From positions 1 through 22,323 of the forward strand of contig CATYUF010000029.1 of NCBI GenBank assembly GCA_958413095.1: a stretch of DNA of 22,323 bases, read 5' to 3'. Shown one piece after another: positions 15,063 through 22,245 of the stretch. This DNA is from an uncultured Clostridium sp. (GTDB lineage: Bacteria > Bacillota > Clostridia > TANB77 > CAG-508). The translations under genes were made by a program, and so were the position numbers. The notes under the pieces are model-generated. The model was given only the letters and a program-made list of their open reading frames with translations, ran no database searches and was not told the origin of the DNA. How positions within the stretch are numbered: the stretch's first letter is position 1; every line of letters begins with the position of its first letter.

Positions 15063-16080
15063 AAATATAGAAGAAAGAATAAAGAAAATAACTAAGAATG
15101 AAAATAAAGATATATATCCGAATATACCTAAAAATATGTTAGTAGAATGTTCAAATACATGTAATCTTTCATGTATATTTTGTGCTAATAGAAAAATGAC
15201 TCGAAAAAGAAATAAAATATCTTCAAGTTTTTTAAATAGAATTTTAAATGAAGCATTTGAATTAGGTGTAAGAGAGATAGGTTTTTATACTACAGGAGAA
15301 CCTTTAATGAATTTAGAGTTAGAAAATTATATAAATATTGCTAAAAAAATAGGATATGAATATATATATATAACTACTAATGGAATATTAGCAAATATTA
15401 ATAGAATAAAAAAATTAGTACAAAAAGGGCTAAATAGTATAAAATTTTCTATTAATGCAATTAATGAAAAAGATTATGAATTAATACATGGTAAAAATAT
15501 GTATAATATGGTACTAAATAATTTAAAGGAAGTATGGGAATGGAAACAAAAAAATAATATTAATTTAAAAGTATATGTATCATATATATCAACGAAATAT
15601 ACAGAATATGATATAAAAACAATAGAAAATAATTTTAAAGATTATAGTGATAAAGTTTTAATAACAAATGTTAGAAATCAGTCAGGATTAGTACCAGAGG
15701 TTACAAAAAAATTAAAAAACAAAAATGAAGATGATAAAATACAAGGAAAAAGAGAATTGCCATGTTTTTATCCATTTAATACAATTTGTATTACCTTAGA
15801 AGGATATATTACAGCCTGTTGTACTGACTTTCAAAACTATTTAGCATATGCTGATCTTAATAAGATGTCTTTGAAAGAAGCATGGTATTCAGATATTATA
15901 ACGGATTTAAGAAAGCAACATATTTCAGGAAATTTGAAAAATAACTTGTGTAGTAATTGTATATTTAATAGTTTAGAACTACCAAAACCACTTAATAAAG
16001 ATTTAGCAACGACATTTGATGAAAATCTGCTAACACATGATGATTATATATTAACACAGTTAAAAAGATACAAAGAATAA
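15055..16080 (+). CDS. radical SAM enzyme with SPASM domain
   Basis: A 341-aa radical SAM protein. C36-x3-C40-x2-C43 binds the [4Fe-4S] cluster that cleaves S-adenosylmethionine. YTTGEPLMN (TTGEPL at 79-84) is the SAM-contacting GGE-like motif, and YITTNG (105-110) and IKFSINA follow as expected along the barrel. The C-terminal part carries a SPASM-type set of cysteines (C237, C245, C255, C256, C299, C302), which normally hold one or two auxiliary clusters. SPASM enzymes mature peptides, modify enzymes or, as in the aminoglycoside and sugar branch, oxidise or epimerise sugars. No small precursor peptide is visible next door. The setting between ParB-fold and sugar genes suggests glycan tailoring, but this is inference. 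The ribosome site GAGGGG (15046-15051) is unusually close, 3 nt from ATG. A terminator follows at once. Confidence 0.88.
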   Translation: MSKNIEERIKKITKNENKDIYPNIPKNMLVECSNTCNLSCIFCANRKMTRKRNKISSSFLNRILNEAFELGVREIGFYTTGEPLMNLELENYINIAKKIGYEYIYITTNGILANINRIKKLVQKGLNSIKFSINAINEKDYELIHGKNMYNMVLNNLKEVWEWKQKNNINLKVYVSYISTKYTEYDIKTIENNFKDYSDKVLITNVRNQSGLVPEVTKKLKNKNEDDKIQGKRELPCFYPFNTICITLEGYITACCTDFQNYLAYADLNKMSLKEAWYSDIITDLRKQHISGNLKNNLCSNCIFNSLELPKPLNKDLATTFDENLLTHDDYILTQLKRYKE

Positions 16081-16109
16081 TTATTTCAATTGTTCTTTGT
16101 ATTTTTTTT
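16068..16109 (+). terminator. rho-independent terminator ending the glycan island
   Basis: ATACAAAGAA (16068-16077) pairs with TTCTTTGTAT (16093-16102), followed by a run of T to 16109. The left arm includes the last codons of the radical SAM gene. Confidence 0.82.
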
Positions 16110-16122
16110 GTATACCATAGAA

Positions 16123-16320
16123 ATGTATTATAGATTAAGAGAAAGAGCAGGAAATTTAGATTTTATAACGGTATCAATTAGTCTTAAAAGATTTAATGAA
16201 ATAATAAATAATTTAAAAATAGTTAAAATTGAAAAAGCTAAAGAAGAAAAGCCTCCAATAGTGAAAAAAAGAAAGTTTTTTGAAAAAATATTTAAAAAAG
16301 GAAAAAAATATAAAAAATAA
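16123..16320 (+). CDS. doubtful small lysine-rich ORF, possible gene fragment
   Basis: A 65-residue open frame from ATG 16123 with a basic tail (KKRKFFEKIFKKGKKYKK). The same frame can be opened at 16090, but those first codons are just the T run of the terminator at 16068-16109. I see no ribosome site in front of 16123 and no promoter after the terminator. It may be the leftover C-terminus of a decayed glycan-locus gene, or chance in AT-rich DNA. No family recognised. Confidence 0.2.
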   Translation: MYYRLRERAGNLDFITVSISLKRFNEIINNLKIVKIEKAKEEKPPIVKKRKFFEKIFKKGKKYKK

Positions 16321-16370
16321 AGGAAATAGACAGAAATATAGCAAAGAATTTGAAAAATGTCATAAAAATA

Positions 16371-16399
16371 TTGACAAATAAAAATGAAAAGAAGATAAT
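16371..16399 (+). promoter_or_regulatory. putative promoter of the ABC exporter genes
   Basis: TTGACA (16371-16376), a 17-nt spacer and GATAAT (16394-16399). It precedes the chosen ATG at 16449 by about 50 nt. Confidence 0.6.
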
Positions 16400-16448
16400 T
16401 AGAAAAGTTAAAACTAATCAAGAGTTCAGAAAAAAAGGGGGAATATTT

Positions 16449-17339
16449 ATGGGACTAAAATTAGAAAATGTTTCAAAAAAGTTTGTTGGAAAACAAGCTG
16501 TTGATAATATTTCTTTCGAAGTCAACAAACCAGGAGTTTTTGGGTTACTTGGAACTAATGGAGCTGGTAAAACAACAACAATAAGAATGCTTTTAGGTAT
16601 TATAAAAAAAGATAGTGGAGAAATTACATGGAATGGTAAAAAAGTCGAAAGAAAGAGTGTTAATTTTGGATATTTACCAGAAGAAAGAGGTGTATACCCA
16701 AAAACTAAGATATATGACCAACTAATATATTTTGCTAAATTAAAAGGTATGAACCAGAAAGAAGCAGATGCAGCAATTAATAAATGGGCAAAAGTTTTAA
16801 AAGTAGAAGAATATTTGCTAATGAATGCTGAAAAACTATCAAAAGGAAATCAACAAAAAATACAATTTATGACTGCAATAATACATAATCCAGAACTTAT
16901 TGTATTAGATGAACCCTTTAGTGGATTAGACCCTGTAAATACAGAAATTTTAAAAAATGTAATAATAGACCTAGTTTCAGAAGGAAAATATATCATAATG
17001 TCAAGTCATCAAATGGTTTCTATTGAGGAATTTTGTAGTGATATATTAATTTTAAATAAAGGGAAAACTGTATTAAAAGGAAATTTAAAAGAAATAAAAG
17101 AGGGATATAAAGCAAACAGGCTAGAGATTTCAACAGATAAAAATATAGATGAATTTATAAATGAATTTAATATGAATACAGAGTTTTCAAAAAACAATGA
17201 CTATTCTATAAAAATAAAATCAGAAGAAGATGCTCATAAGTTATTAGAAAAATTAGTTAATAATCATGTAGTTATTAATAAATTTGAAATAAAAAAACCA
17301 ACATTAAATGATATTTTTATAGAAAAGGTAGGGGGATAA
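16449..17339 (+). CDS. ABC-2 exporter ATP-binding protein (NatA/YhaQ-like)
   Basis: A 296-aa ATPase subunit that powers the membrane protein encoded next. Walker A is GTNGAGKT (35-42), the signature is LSKGNQQ (130-136), Walker B is LIVLDEP (150-156), the D-loop is SGLDP and the switch histidine is H187. The LSKGNQQ form of the signature, rather than LSGGQ, is typical of the NatA/YhaQ group. The C-terminal 80 residues form the extra domain common in that group. I chose ATG 16449, which has AGGGGGA at 16437-16443, over an upstream in-frame ATG at 16350. The longer form would put the promoter inside the coding region and add 33 residues that do not look like the family. The stop is one base before the permease start, so the two are co-translated. 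Sodium, drug or peptide export are possible substrates; not resolvable. Confidence 0.9.
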   Translation: MGLKLENVSKKFVGKQAVDNISFEVNKPGVFGLLGTNGAGKTTTIRMLLGIIKKDSGEITWNGKKVERKSVNFGYLPEERGVYPKTKIYDQLIYFAKLKGMNQKEADAAINKWAKVLKVEEYLLMNAEKLSKGNQQKIQFMTAIIHNPELIVLDEPFSGLDPVNTEILKNVIIDLVSEGKYIIMSSHQMVSIEEFCSDILILNKGKTVLKGNLKEIKEGYKANRLEISTDKNIDEFINEFNMNTEFSKNNDYSIKIKSEEDAHKLLEKLVNNHVVINKFEIKKPTLNDIFIEKVGG

Positions 17340-17340
17340 T

Positions 17341-18582
17341 ATGAAAGATTTGAAAACAGTAATAGAATTTACTATGAAAGAAATGGTAAAAAGAAAGTCA
17401 TTTATAGTTTCTACTATTATAATTTTAATACTAATAGTAATAGGTTTTAATGTACCAAATATAATAAATGCTTTTAAAGGAGATTCAGAAGATACAAAAA
17501 AAGATAAACTTTTAATAATAGACACTGAAAATATATTTGAAGGAACTTTAAATTCATTAAATAATATGGAATTAGGGTATGAAGCTAATACAACAAATGA
17601 AAATATTAGTTTTGAAAAAATAAAAGAGAAAATAGAGAATAAAGAAATAGATGAAGCTATAATTATAGAAAAAGAACAACAAAATTATAAAATAAGATAT
17701 ATAGTAGAAGATGCAACTATGTTGCAAAAAATGCCAACTACTTTAGAAAATGCAATCAACTCAATATACTCTAATTTGCAAATATCAAAATTAGGATTAA
17801 CTGAGGAACAAGTAAAAGGCATAACTCCAAGTTTTGAATTTAGTGTAGAACAGACAGAAGAACAAAAAGTTAGTGGAAATGTTTTTGCAATGATGTTAAT
17901 GTCGCTAGTTTTATTTTATGCAATTTATTTTTGTGCATATCAAGTGTCAAGTTCAATAACAACAGAAAAAACATCAAAAATAATGGAAACATTAGTAACA
18001 TCCACATCACCAAGAACAATAGTGTTAGGAAAAACAATAGGAATAGGGCTCGTGGGATTACTACAAGTATGTTTAATAGTAGGAACAGCAATAATATCAG
18101 CAAAAATGTGCTTAGATGAAAATTTAGTAAATTCTGTATTAGATGTTTCAAAAATAACACCATATTTAGGAATTGTAACTATAATTTACTTTATCCTAGG
18201 ATATTTCGCATATGCATTATTATATGCATTAACAGGTTCAACAGTAAGTAAACCAGAAGATATACAATCAGCCAATACACCAGTAGCCTTAATTGCAGTA
18301 ATAGGATTTTACTTATCATATTTTACAATGATGAATCCAACTAGTGATTTAAATGTATTAGCATCAATGTTACCAATATCATCACCATTTTGTATGCCAT
18401 TTAGAATAATGATGGGATTAGCAAATACAACAGATGTTTTAATTTCAATAGTAATACTGCTAATAACAATTTTAATTGTTGCAAAAGTTGCAATAAAAAT
18501 ATACTCAAATGCTATATTAAATTATGGTACAAAAATGTCTTTTAAAGATATGATAAAAATTTATAAAGATAAGAATAACTAA
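17341..18582 (+). CDS. ABC-2 exporter permease (NatB/YhaP-like)
   Basis: A 413-aa membrane subunit paired with the upstream ATPase. A first membrane helix (about 20-38) is followed by a long hydrophilic, probably extracytoplasmic, domain to about 180. Five further hydrophobic segments follow, starting at NVFAMMLMSLVLFYAIYF, the typical ABC-2 type (DUF-like NatB) plan. Between helices 2 and 3 the segment TTEKTSKIMETLVTSTSPRTIVLGK (about 210-235) is the cytoplasmic coupling region characteristic of this family (E+, KTS+IME, P). The start follows GGGGG (ending about 17335), and the gene begins one base after the ATPase stop. No regulatory gene such as a GntR repressor is adjacent. The nearest terminator lies about 195 nt downstream at 18777. 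Confidence 0.88.
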   Translation: MKDLKTVIEFTMKEMVKRKSFIVSTIIILILIVIGFNVPNIINAFKGDSEDTKKDKLLIIDTENIFEGTLNSLNNMELGYEANTTNENISFEKIKEKIENKEIDEAIIIEKEQQNYKIRYIVEDATMLQKMPTTLENAINSIYSNLQISKLGLTEEQVKGITPSFEFSVEQTEEQKVSGNVFAMMLMSLVLFYAIYFCAYQVSSSITTEKTSKIMETLVTSTSPRTIVLGKTIGIGLVGLLQVCLIVGTAIISAKMCLDENLVNSVLDVSKITPYLGIVTIIYFILGYFAYALLYALTGSTVSKPEDIQSANTPVALIAVIGFYLSYFTMMNPTSDLNVLASMLPISSPFCMPFRIMMGLANTTDVLISIVILLITILIVAKVAIKIYSNAILNYGTKMSFKDMIKIYKDKNN

Positions 18583-18758
18583 TATATTAAAAACAATTAA
18601 AAAGTATAAAAGATAAAGTTTTTATATATTTCATAAATTATTTCTTTTAGAAATAGTTTAAAAATATATAAAAGTGGAGATATTTATTTTCAGAAATAGC
18701 AAATTTATATACATAACTGTTTCAGAAAAAATACTGAAAATTAAAAGGATTAAAATAA

Positions 18759-18787
18759 TTGACAATTCATAAAAAAAATTATATAAA
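18759..18787 (+). promoter_or_regulatory. putative promoter for the DUF3006/MBL pair, overlapping the terminator
   Basis: TTGACA (18759-18764), a 17-nt spacer and TATAAA (18782-18787). The -10 lies in the left arm of the terminator, and transcription would start near 18794 in its loop. The leader to ATG 18950 would be about 155 nt. Confidence 0.55.
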
Positions 18788-18816
18788 TAGACTAAACTAT
18801 TTATATAATTTTTTTT
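18777..18816 (+). terminator. rho-independent terminator after the ABC exporter genes
   Basis: AATTATATAAATAG (18777-18790) pairs perfectly with CTATTTATATAATT (18797-18810) around a 6-nt loop, with T to 18816. The A run before it allows longer pairing and possible bidirectional use. The stem is almost all A-T, so it may be weak. Confidence 0.65.
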
Positions 18817-18949
18817 ATTTACTTATTTCAATTATTATATATTAAATAAAGGAGAAGTAGAATAATTTAAAAGTAAAATTATGAACCATCAAGGTTTATA
18901 GGTAACCTTGTAAAAACCTAAATATGTTAATAAGGAATGAAAAATAAAT

Positions 18950-19300
18950 ATGAATTTTGATATTTTAAATGAAATAAGTAAAACAATAGAAAATGTTAAA
19001 GAAAACATTAATTTAAGTAAATTCATAGGTGGTGATATAGTGAGTGAAAATGAATTAGAACTAGCACAAAAACTAAATGCAATAGAAGAATTCTCAATAG
19101 ATAGATTTGAAGATGATATAGCAATATTAGAAAATAGAATTACAGGAGAAAAGAAAGAGATAGAAAAATCTAAACTTCCTAATGAAGTAAAAGAAGGAAG
19201 TATAGTAAAATGCATAAATGGAAAATATATTTACGATGAAGAATTGACAAAGCAAGAACAAGAAAGCATAAAACAAGAAATGAATGATTTATGGGAATAG
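18950..19300 (+). CDS. DUF3006 domain protein
   Basis: A 116-aa cytoplasmic protein. Residues about 46-112 match DUF3006: EFSIDRFEDDIAILEN, then a strand-rich stretch and KLPNEVKEGSIVKC. The first 45 residues form an extra charged helix that typical short DUF3006 proteins lack. The domain is a small beta-rich module of unknown function. It is repeatedly encoded beside ComEC-like metallo-beta-lactamase hydrolases, exactly as here, so the two probably work together. The ribosome site AAGGA (18932-18936) is weak and about 13 nt from ATG. The next gene starts 22 nt after the stop. The genetic partnership is known; the molecular role is not. Confidence 0.85.
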   Translation: MNFDILNEISKTIENVKENINLSKFIGGDIVSENELELAQKLNAIEEFSIDRFEDDIAILENRITGEKKEIEKSKLPNEVKEGSIVKCINGKYIYDEELTKQEQESIKQEMNDLWE

Positions 19301-19321
19301 TAAATTTGTGAGGGGCAAAAG

Positions 19322-20272
19322 ATGAAGAAAATGAAAAATAGAAAAAAAGTAATTTTAAGTTTAATATCTATAATAGTAATATTAATACTACTAGCAATAG
19401 GAGTAAAAGAAGAAACAATAAAAGATATTTTCAATATAAATAATGTAGAAAAGCAAAATGTCATAGCATCAGATACACAAAATAAGTCAGATGAAACTCA
19501 AACAAAAGAGAACTTTATAGCTGAAGATAAATTGGTAGTTGACTATATTGATGTAGGACAAGCAGATAGTATTTTATTAAGAAATAAAGATAAAACAATG
19601 TTAATTGATGCAGGAACTAATGAACAGGGAAAAAATGTAGTAAGTTTTTTAAAAGAAGAGGGAATATCAAAAATTGATTATTTGATAGGAACACATCCAC
19701 ATGAGGACCATATAGGAGGTTTGGATGATGTAATAAATAATTTTGAGATAGGAAAAATATATATGCCAAAAAGAGAAACAACTACAAAAACTTTTAAAGA
19801 TGTGTTAAATGCAATAAAAAACAAAAATTTAACAATAACACAACCAAAAAAAGGAGAGATTATAGATTTAGGACAAGCAAAATGCGAGTTCATGACAGAA
19901 CCAATAATTGACGATGATAATATAAATTTATCATCATTAACTTTAAGAGTAGAATTTGGAAATAATAGTTTCTTATTTATGGGAGATGCAGAAAAGCAAA
20001 ATGAAAAAACTATTACTTGGCCTAAAACAGATGTATTAAAAGTAGGACACCATGGCTCAGATACAAGTAGCTCAAAAGAATTTTTGGAACAAGTAAATCC
20101 AAAATATTCAATAATAATGGTAGGAGAGGGAAATACATATAAATTACCAAAACAGCCTATAATTGATAGAATAGAAAAAATAGGAAGTAAAATATATAGA
20201 ACAGATAAAAATGGAAATATTAAAATTATTTCTGATGGAAATAACTTAGAGATAAAAACTGAAAAAGAATAA
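19322..20272 (+). CDS. membrane-anchored ComEC/Rec2-like metallo-beta-lactamase hydrolase
   Basis: A 316-aa protein with a single N-terminal membrane helix (about 9-28) or uncleaved signal, a short Asn/Lys/Glu-rich linker to about 67, then a metallo-beta-lactamase domain. Metal ligands are HPHEDH (H125, H127, D129, H130), D222 in FMGDAE and H243 in GHHGSD. VDYIDVGQADSILLR at the domain start is the hallmark of the free-standing relatives of the ComEC C-terminal domain. In ComEC, the DNA uptake channel, this domain is thought to act as a nuclease on incoming single strands. Here it would sit outside the cell, tethered to the membrane. No ComEC channel gene is in the window, so a competence role is not established. 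GTGAGGGG (19308-19315) precedes ATG by 6 nt, and the gene forms a pair with DUF3006 upstream. A terminator follows. Confidence 0.9.
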   Translation: MKKMKNRKKVILSLISIIVILILLAIGVKEETIKDIFNINNVEKQNVIASDTQNKSDETQTKENFIAEDKLVVDYIDVGQADSILLRNKDKTMLIDAGTNEQGKNVVSFLKEEGISKIDYLIGTHPHEDHIGGLDDVINNFEIGKIYMPKRETTTKTFKDVLNAIKNKNLTITQPKKGEIIDLGQAKCEFMTEPIIDDDNINLSSLTLRVEFGNNSFLFMGDAEKQNEKTITWPKTDVLKVGHHGSDTSSSKEFLEQVNPKYSIIMVGEGNTYKLPKQPIIDRIEKIGSKIYRTDKNGNIKIISDGNNLEIKTEKE

Positions 20273-20296
20273 TAGGAAATTGATGAAGAAAATGAT

Positions 20297-20346
20297 ACTG
20301 CGCTAGAATATGAAAATATATTTTTATATTCTAGTGCAGTTTTTTT
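20297..20346 (+). terminator. rho-independent terminator after the MBL hydrolase
   Basis: ACTGCGCTAGAATAT (20297-20311) pairs with ATATTCTAGTGCAGT (20326-20340) over 15 bp with one G-T wobble, then six T. Confidence 0.93.
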
Positions 20347-20620
20347 GTTGTATTGCTATTAAATAATAAAATTGATTTTATTCTGAAAATAAATTTAATA
20401 TCAAGTTTATTTATAATTTATGTTACAAAATTAAAATCTCATATTATTTCCTATTTAATAAATAAAAGACCGTAATCTATGAATATAATCACTTTGTTCT
20501 AAAAATTAAGCCTATACATATATTTATAATAATTCATAAAAAGATAAAATCAAGAATGAATAATAAAATTTTAAATTATTTATTTAGATTTTAAGATTAA
20601 AGGAGAGGAAGGATAGTAAA
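20347..20620. other. AT-rich intergenic region before the carboxypeptidase
   Basis: About 270 nt without a gene. A TTGATT...TAATAT pair with an 18-nt spacer near 20371-20400 could be a promoter but is poor. I see no convincing sporulation-type (sigma F/G) promoter, though the family is sometimes sporulation controlled. The purine-rich AGGAGAGGAAGGAT at 20601-20614 serves as ribosome site for ATG 20621. Confidence 0.45.
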
Positions 20621-22021
20621 ATGAAGAAAATAAATATATGTATAATAAGTTTTCTTTGCTTAGTTACCATGTGCTCAGTTAAAAGTATAGGTTATAGTAC
20701 TGACGATATATATATTTGGAATAAGGGGAATGCAGAAGCTCTAGAAACAACATCACAAGATATTTCAAATGAAGGAAACAATACTACAAAGGTTGAAAAT
20801 AAAGAAGATAAAAATAACAGCAAAAACCTAGAAGAAGAAAATAAAGACAAAGAAAGTAATGAAAAATCAAAAGATGAAAATAAAGACAAAAATAATAATG
20901 AAAAAGCAAAAGGTGAGAACAATGATAAAAAATCAAAAGCTCATAAAAATTCACTTAATTTAGAGAGCGAATCAGCAATCTTAATAGAACAAACAACAGG
21001 TCAGGTTTTATATGCACATAATATACATAAACAGCTAAGGCCAGCATCAGTGACAAAAGTAATGAGTATGTTACTTATAATGGAAGCATTAGACAGTAGA
21101 AAAATCGCATTAACAGATGAAGTACCATGTAGTCAAAATGCATCTTCAATGGGAGGTTCACAAATATGGTTAGACCCAAAAGAAACATTAACTGTAGATG
21201 AAATGTTAAAAGCGATATGCCTAAATTCAGCAAATGACTGTGTAGTAGCAATGGGGGAATATCTTGCAGGAAGTGAAGAGGCATTTGTTCAAATGATGAA
21301 TGACAAAGCAAAACAATTAGGAATGAGTGATACAACATTCAAAAATTGTCACGGACTTGATGAAGATGGTCATGTAAGTTCAAGTTACGATATAGCATTA
21401 ATGTCAAGAGAACTATTAACAAAGCATCCAAATATAACAAAATATACAACAATGTGGATGGAAACTTTAAGAGATGGCAAAACACAACTTTCCAATACAA
21501 ATAAATTAATAAAAAACTATAAAGGAGCAACAGGATTAAAAACAGGTTCAACATCATTAGCATTATATAATCTATCAGCAAGTGCAACTAGAGAGGGACT
21601 ATCATTAATAGCTGTTGTAATGAAAGCTCCAACAACAAAAATAAGATTTGAAGAAGCTCAGAAATTATTGGATTATGGATTTAAAAACTTTTCATATAAA
21701 GAATTTGGGAAAAAGGGAACTCTTATTAGCACTGTAAATATAAATAAAGGTGTTAAGTCTACAATTCCAGCAATATTAGAAGAGTCATCTGGTGTGATAT
21801 TAGAAAAGGGAAAGGAGAAAGATGTAGAACAATTAATAAGTATAAATGAAAATATAAGTGCACCAATAAAAAAAGGTGATAAATTAGGAGAAGTAAGTTT
21901 TTCGCTAGATGGAGAGGTTATATCAAAGACTAATTTAATAGCACAAGAAGATGTAGAGAAAATTAATATTGTATCAATGGCTAAGAATATTTATTCTAAA
22001 TGGTTTAATTTATTGAGATAA
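20621..22021 (+). CDS. serine D-Ala-D-Ala carboxypeptidase (peptidase S11, DacF/DacA type)
   Basis: A 466-aa low-molecular-weight penicillin-binding protein that trims the terminal D-Ala from peptidoglycan stem peptides outside the cell. It has a signal peptide (about 1-25), then a long Lys/Glu/Asn/Asp-rich low-complexity linker (about 50-110), absent or much shorter in most relatives. The catalytic domain starts at SESAILIEQTTGQVLYAHN. The active-site triad of motifs is complete: SVTK (143-146, nucleophile S143), SAN (203-205) and KTG (307-309). The last 100 residues match the PBP5 C-terminal beta domain, and the end is a short helix (NIYSKWFNLLR) that may be amphipathic and touch the membrane. 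It is monocistronic, with the ribosome site described in the preceding intergenic entry and a terminator downstream. Whether it is vegetative or sporulation-specific cannot be told. Confidence 0.93.
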   Translation: MKKINICIISFLCLVTMCSVKSIGYSTDDIYIWNKGNAEALETTSQDISNEGNNTTKVENKEDKNNSKNLEEENKDKESNEKSKDENKDKNNNEKAKGENNDKKSKAHKNSLNLESESAILIEQTTGQVLYAHNIHKQLRPASVTKVMSMLLIMEALDSRKIALTDEVPCSQNASSMGGSQIWLDPKETLTVDEMLKAICLNSANDCVVAMGEYLAGSEEAFVQMMNDKAKQLGMSDTTFKNCHGLDEDGHVSSSYDIALMSRELLTKHPNITKYTTMWMETLRDGKTQLSNTNKLIKNYKGATGLKTGSTSLALYNLSASATREGLSLIAVVMKAPTTKIRFEEAQKLLDYGFKNFSYKEFGKKGTLISTVNINKGVKSTIPAILEESSGVILEKGKEKDVEQLISINENISAPIKKGDKLGEVSFSLDGEVISKTNLIAQEDVEKINIVSMAKNIYSKWFNLLR

Positions 22022-22051
22022 TAATGGATTAATTAAAAAGTTTTCATAAAT

Positions 22052-22091
22052 AAAAACCTCAAGCTAATTTTATGAAATGCTTGAGGTTTTT
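22052..22091. terminator. bidirectional terminator between the carboxypeptidase and tRNA-Leu
   Basis: AAAAACCTCAAGC (22052-22064) pairs perfectly with GCTTGAGGTTTTT (22079-22091). A runs on one side and T on the other let it serve the rightward carboxypeptidase and the leftward tRNA gene. Confidence 0.88.
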
Positions 22092-22092
22092 A

Positions 22093-22180
22093 TGGTGCAG
22101 ATGGCCGGAATCGAACCGGCACGGTTTATTCAACCGCAGGATTTTAAGTCCTGTGCGTCTACCAGTTCCGCCACATCTGC
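22093..22180 (-). tRNA. tRNA-Leu, anticodon TAA
   Basis: The minus strand folds as an 88-nt class II tRNA. The acceptor stem is GCAGATG/CATCTGC and the D arm contains AACTGGTAGACGC. The anticodon stem CAGGA/TCCTG holds loop CTTAAAA (anticodon at 22144-22146). A long variable arm (CGGTTGAATAAACCG) and T arm GCCGG-TTCGATT-CCGGC follow. Discriminator A and CCA are encoded (22093-22096). The TAA anticodon reads UUA, a very common Leu codon in this AT-rich genome. Confidence 0.97.
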
Positions 22181-22216
22181 ATTTAATATTTCTGGTAGTT
22201 CCTAACGACAATTACT

Positions 22217-22245
22217 ATTATAGCTTTTATATATTTTTTTGTCAA
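22217..22245 (-). promoter_or_regulatory. full-consensus promoter of tRNA-Leu
   Basis: On the minus strand TTGACA (22240-22245), a 17-nt spacer and TATAAT (22217-22222). Transcription would start near 22210, about 30 nt before the mature 5' end. Confidence 0.85.

Larger units (their letters stand above)
18583..18949. other. AT-rich intergenic region with nested terminator and promoter
   Basis: Between the permease and the DUF3006 gene lie 367 nt without a convincing ORF. The first 170 nt hold only AT-rich weak hairpins (for example TTTCAG/CTGAAA near 18720-18739). The terminator and promoter at 18759-18816 are the main signals. Further on, AAAGGAG at 18848-18854 has no start codon at a usable distance. 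CAAGGTT (18890-18896) and AACCTTG (18904-18910) form a short inverted repeat in the leader of the next gene, of unknown meaning. Confidence 0.6.

Noticed and set aside
16090..16122. An ORF start at 16090 encoding a Phe-rich hydrophobic beginning
   Set aside because: These codons are the T run and right arm of the terminator at 16068-16109, so translation from here is very unlikely.
16350..16448. Upstream in-frame start giving the ABC ATPase 33 extra residues
   Set aside because: It lacks a ribosome site, would contain the promoter at 16371-16399, and does not look like the family; ATG 16449 has AGGGGGA.
17931..18119. Plus-strand frame-shifted ORF inside the ABC permease
   Set aside because: Asn/Arg-rich out-of-frame translation of the permease helices; no independent start signals.
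18881..18910. Six-codon mini-ORF (MNHQGL) and CAAGGTT/AACCTTG inverted repeat upstream of the DUF3006 gene, as a possible leader-peptide attenuator or operator
   Set aside because: The purine-rich site is over 20 nt from the ATG, there is no terminator between it and the gene, and a 7-bp repeat is weak evidence.
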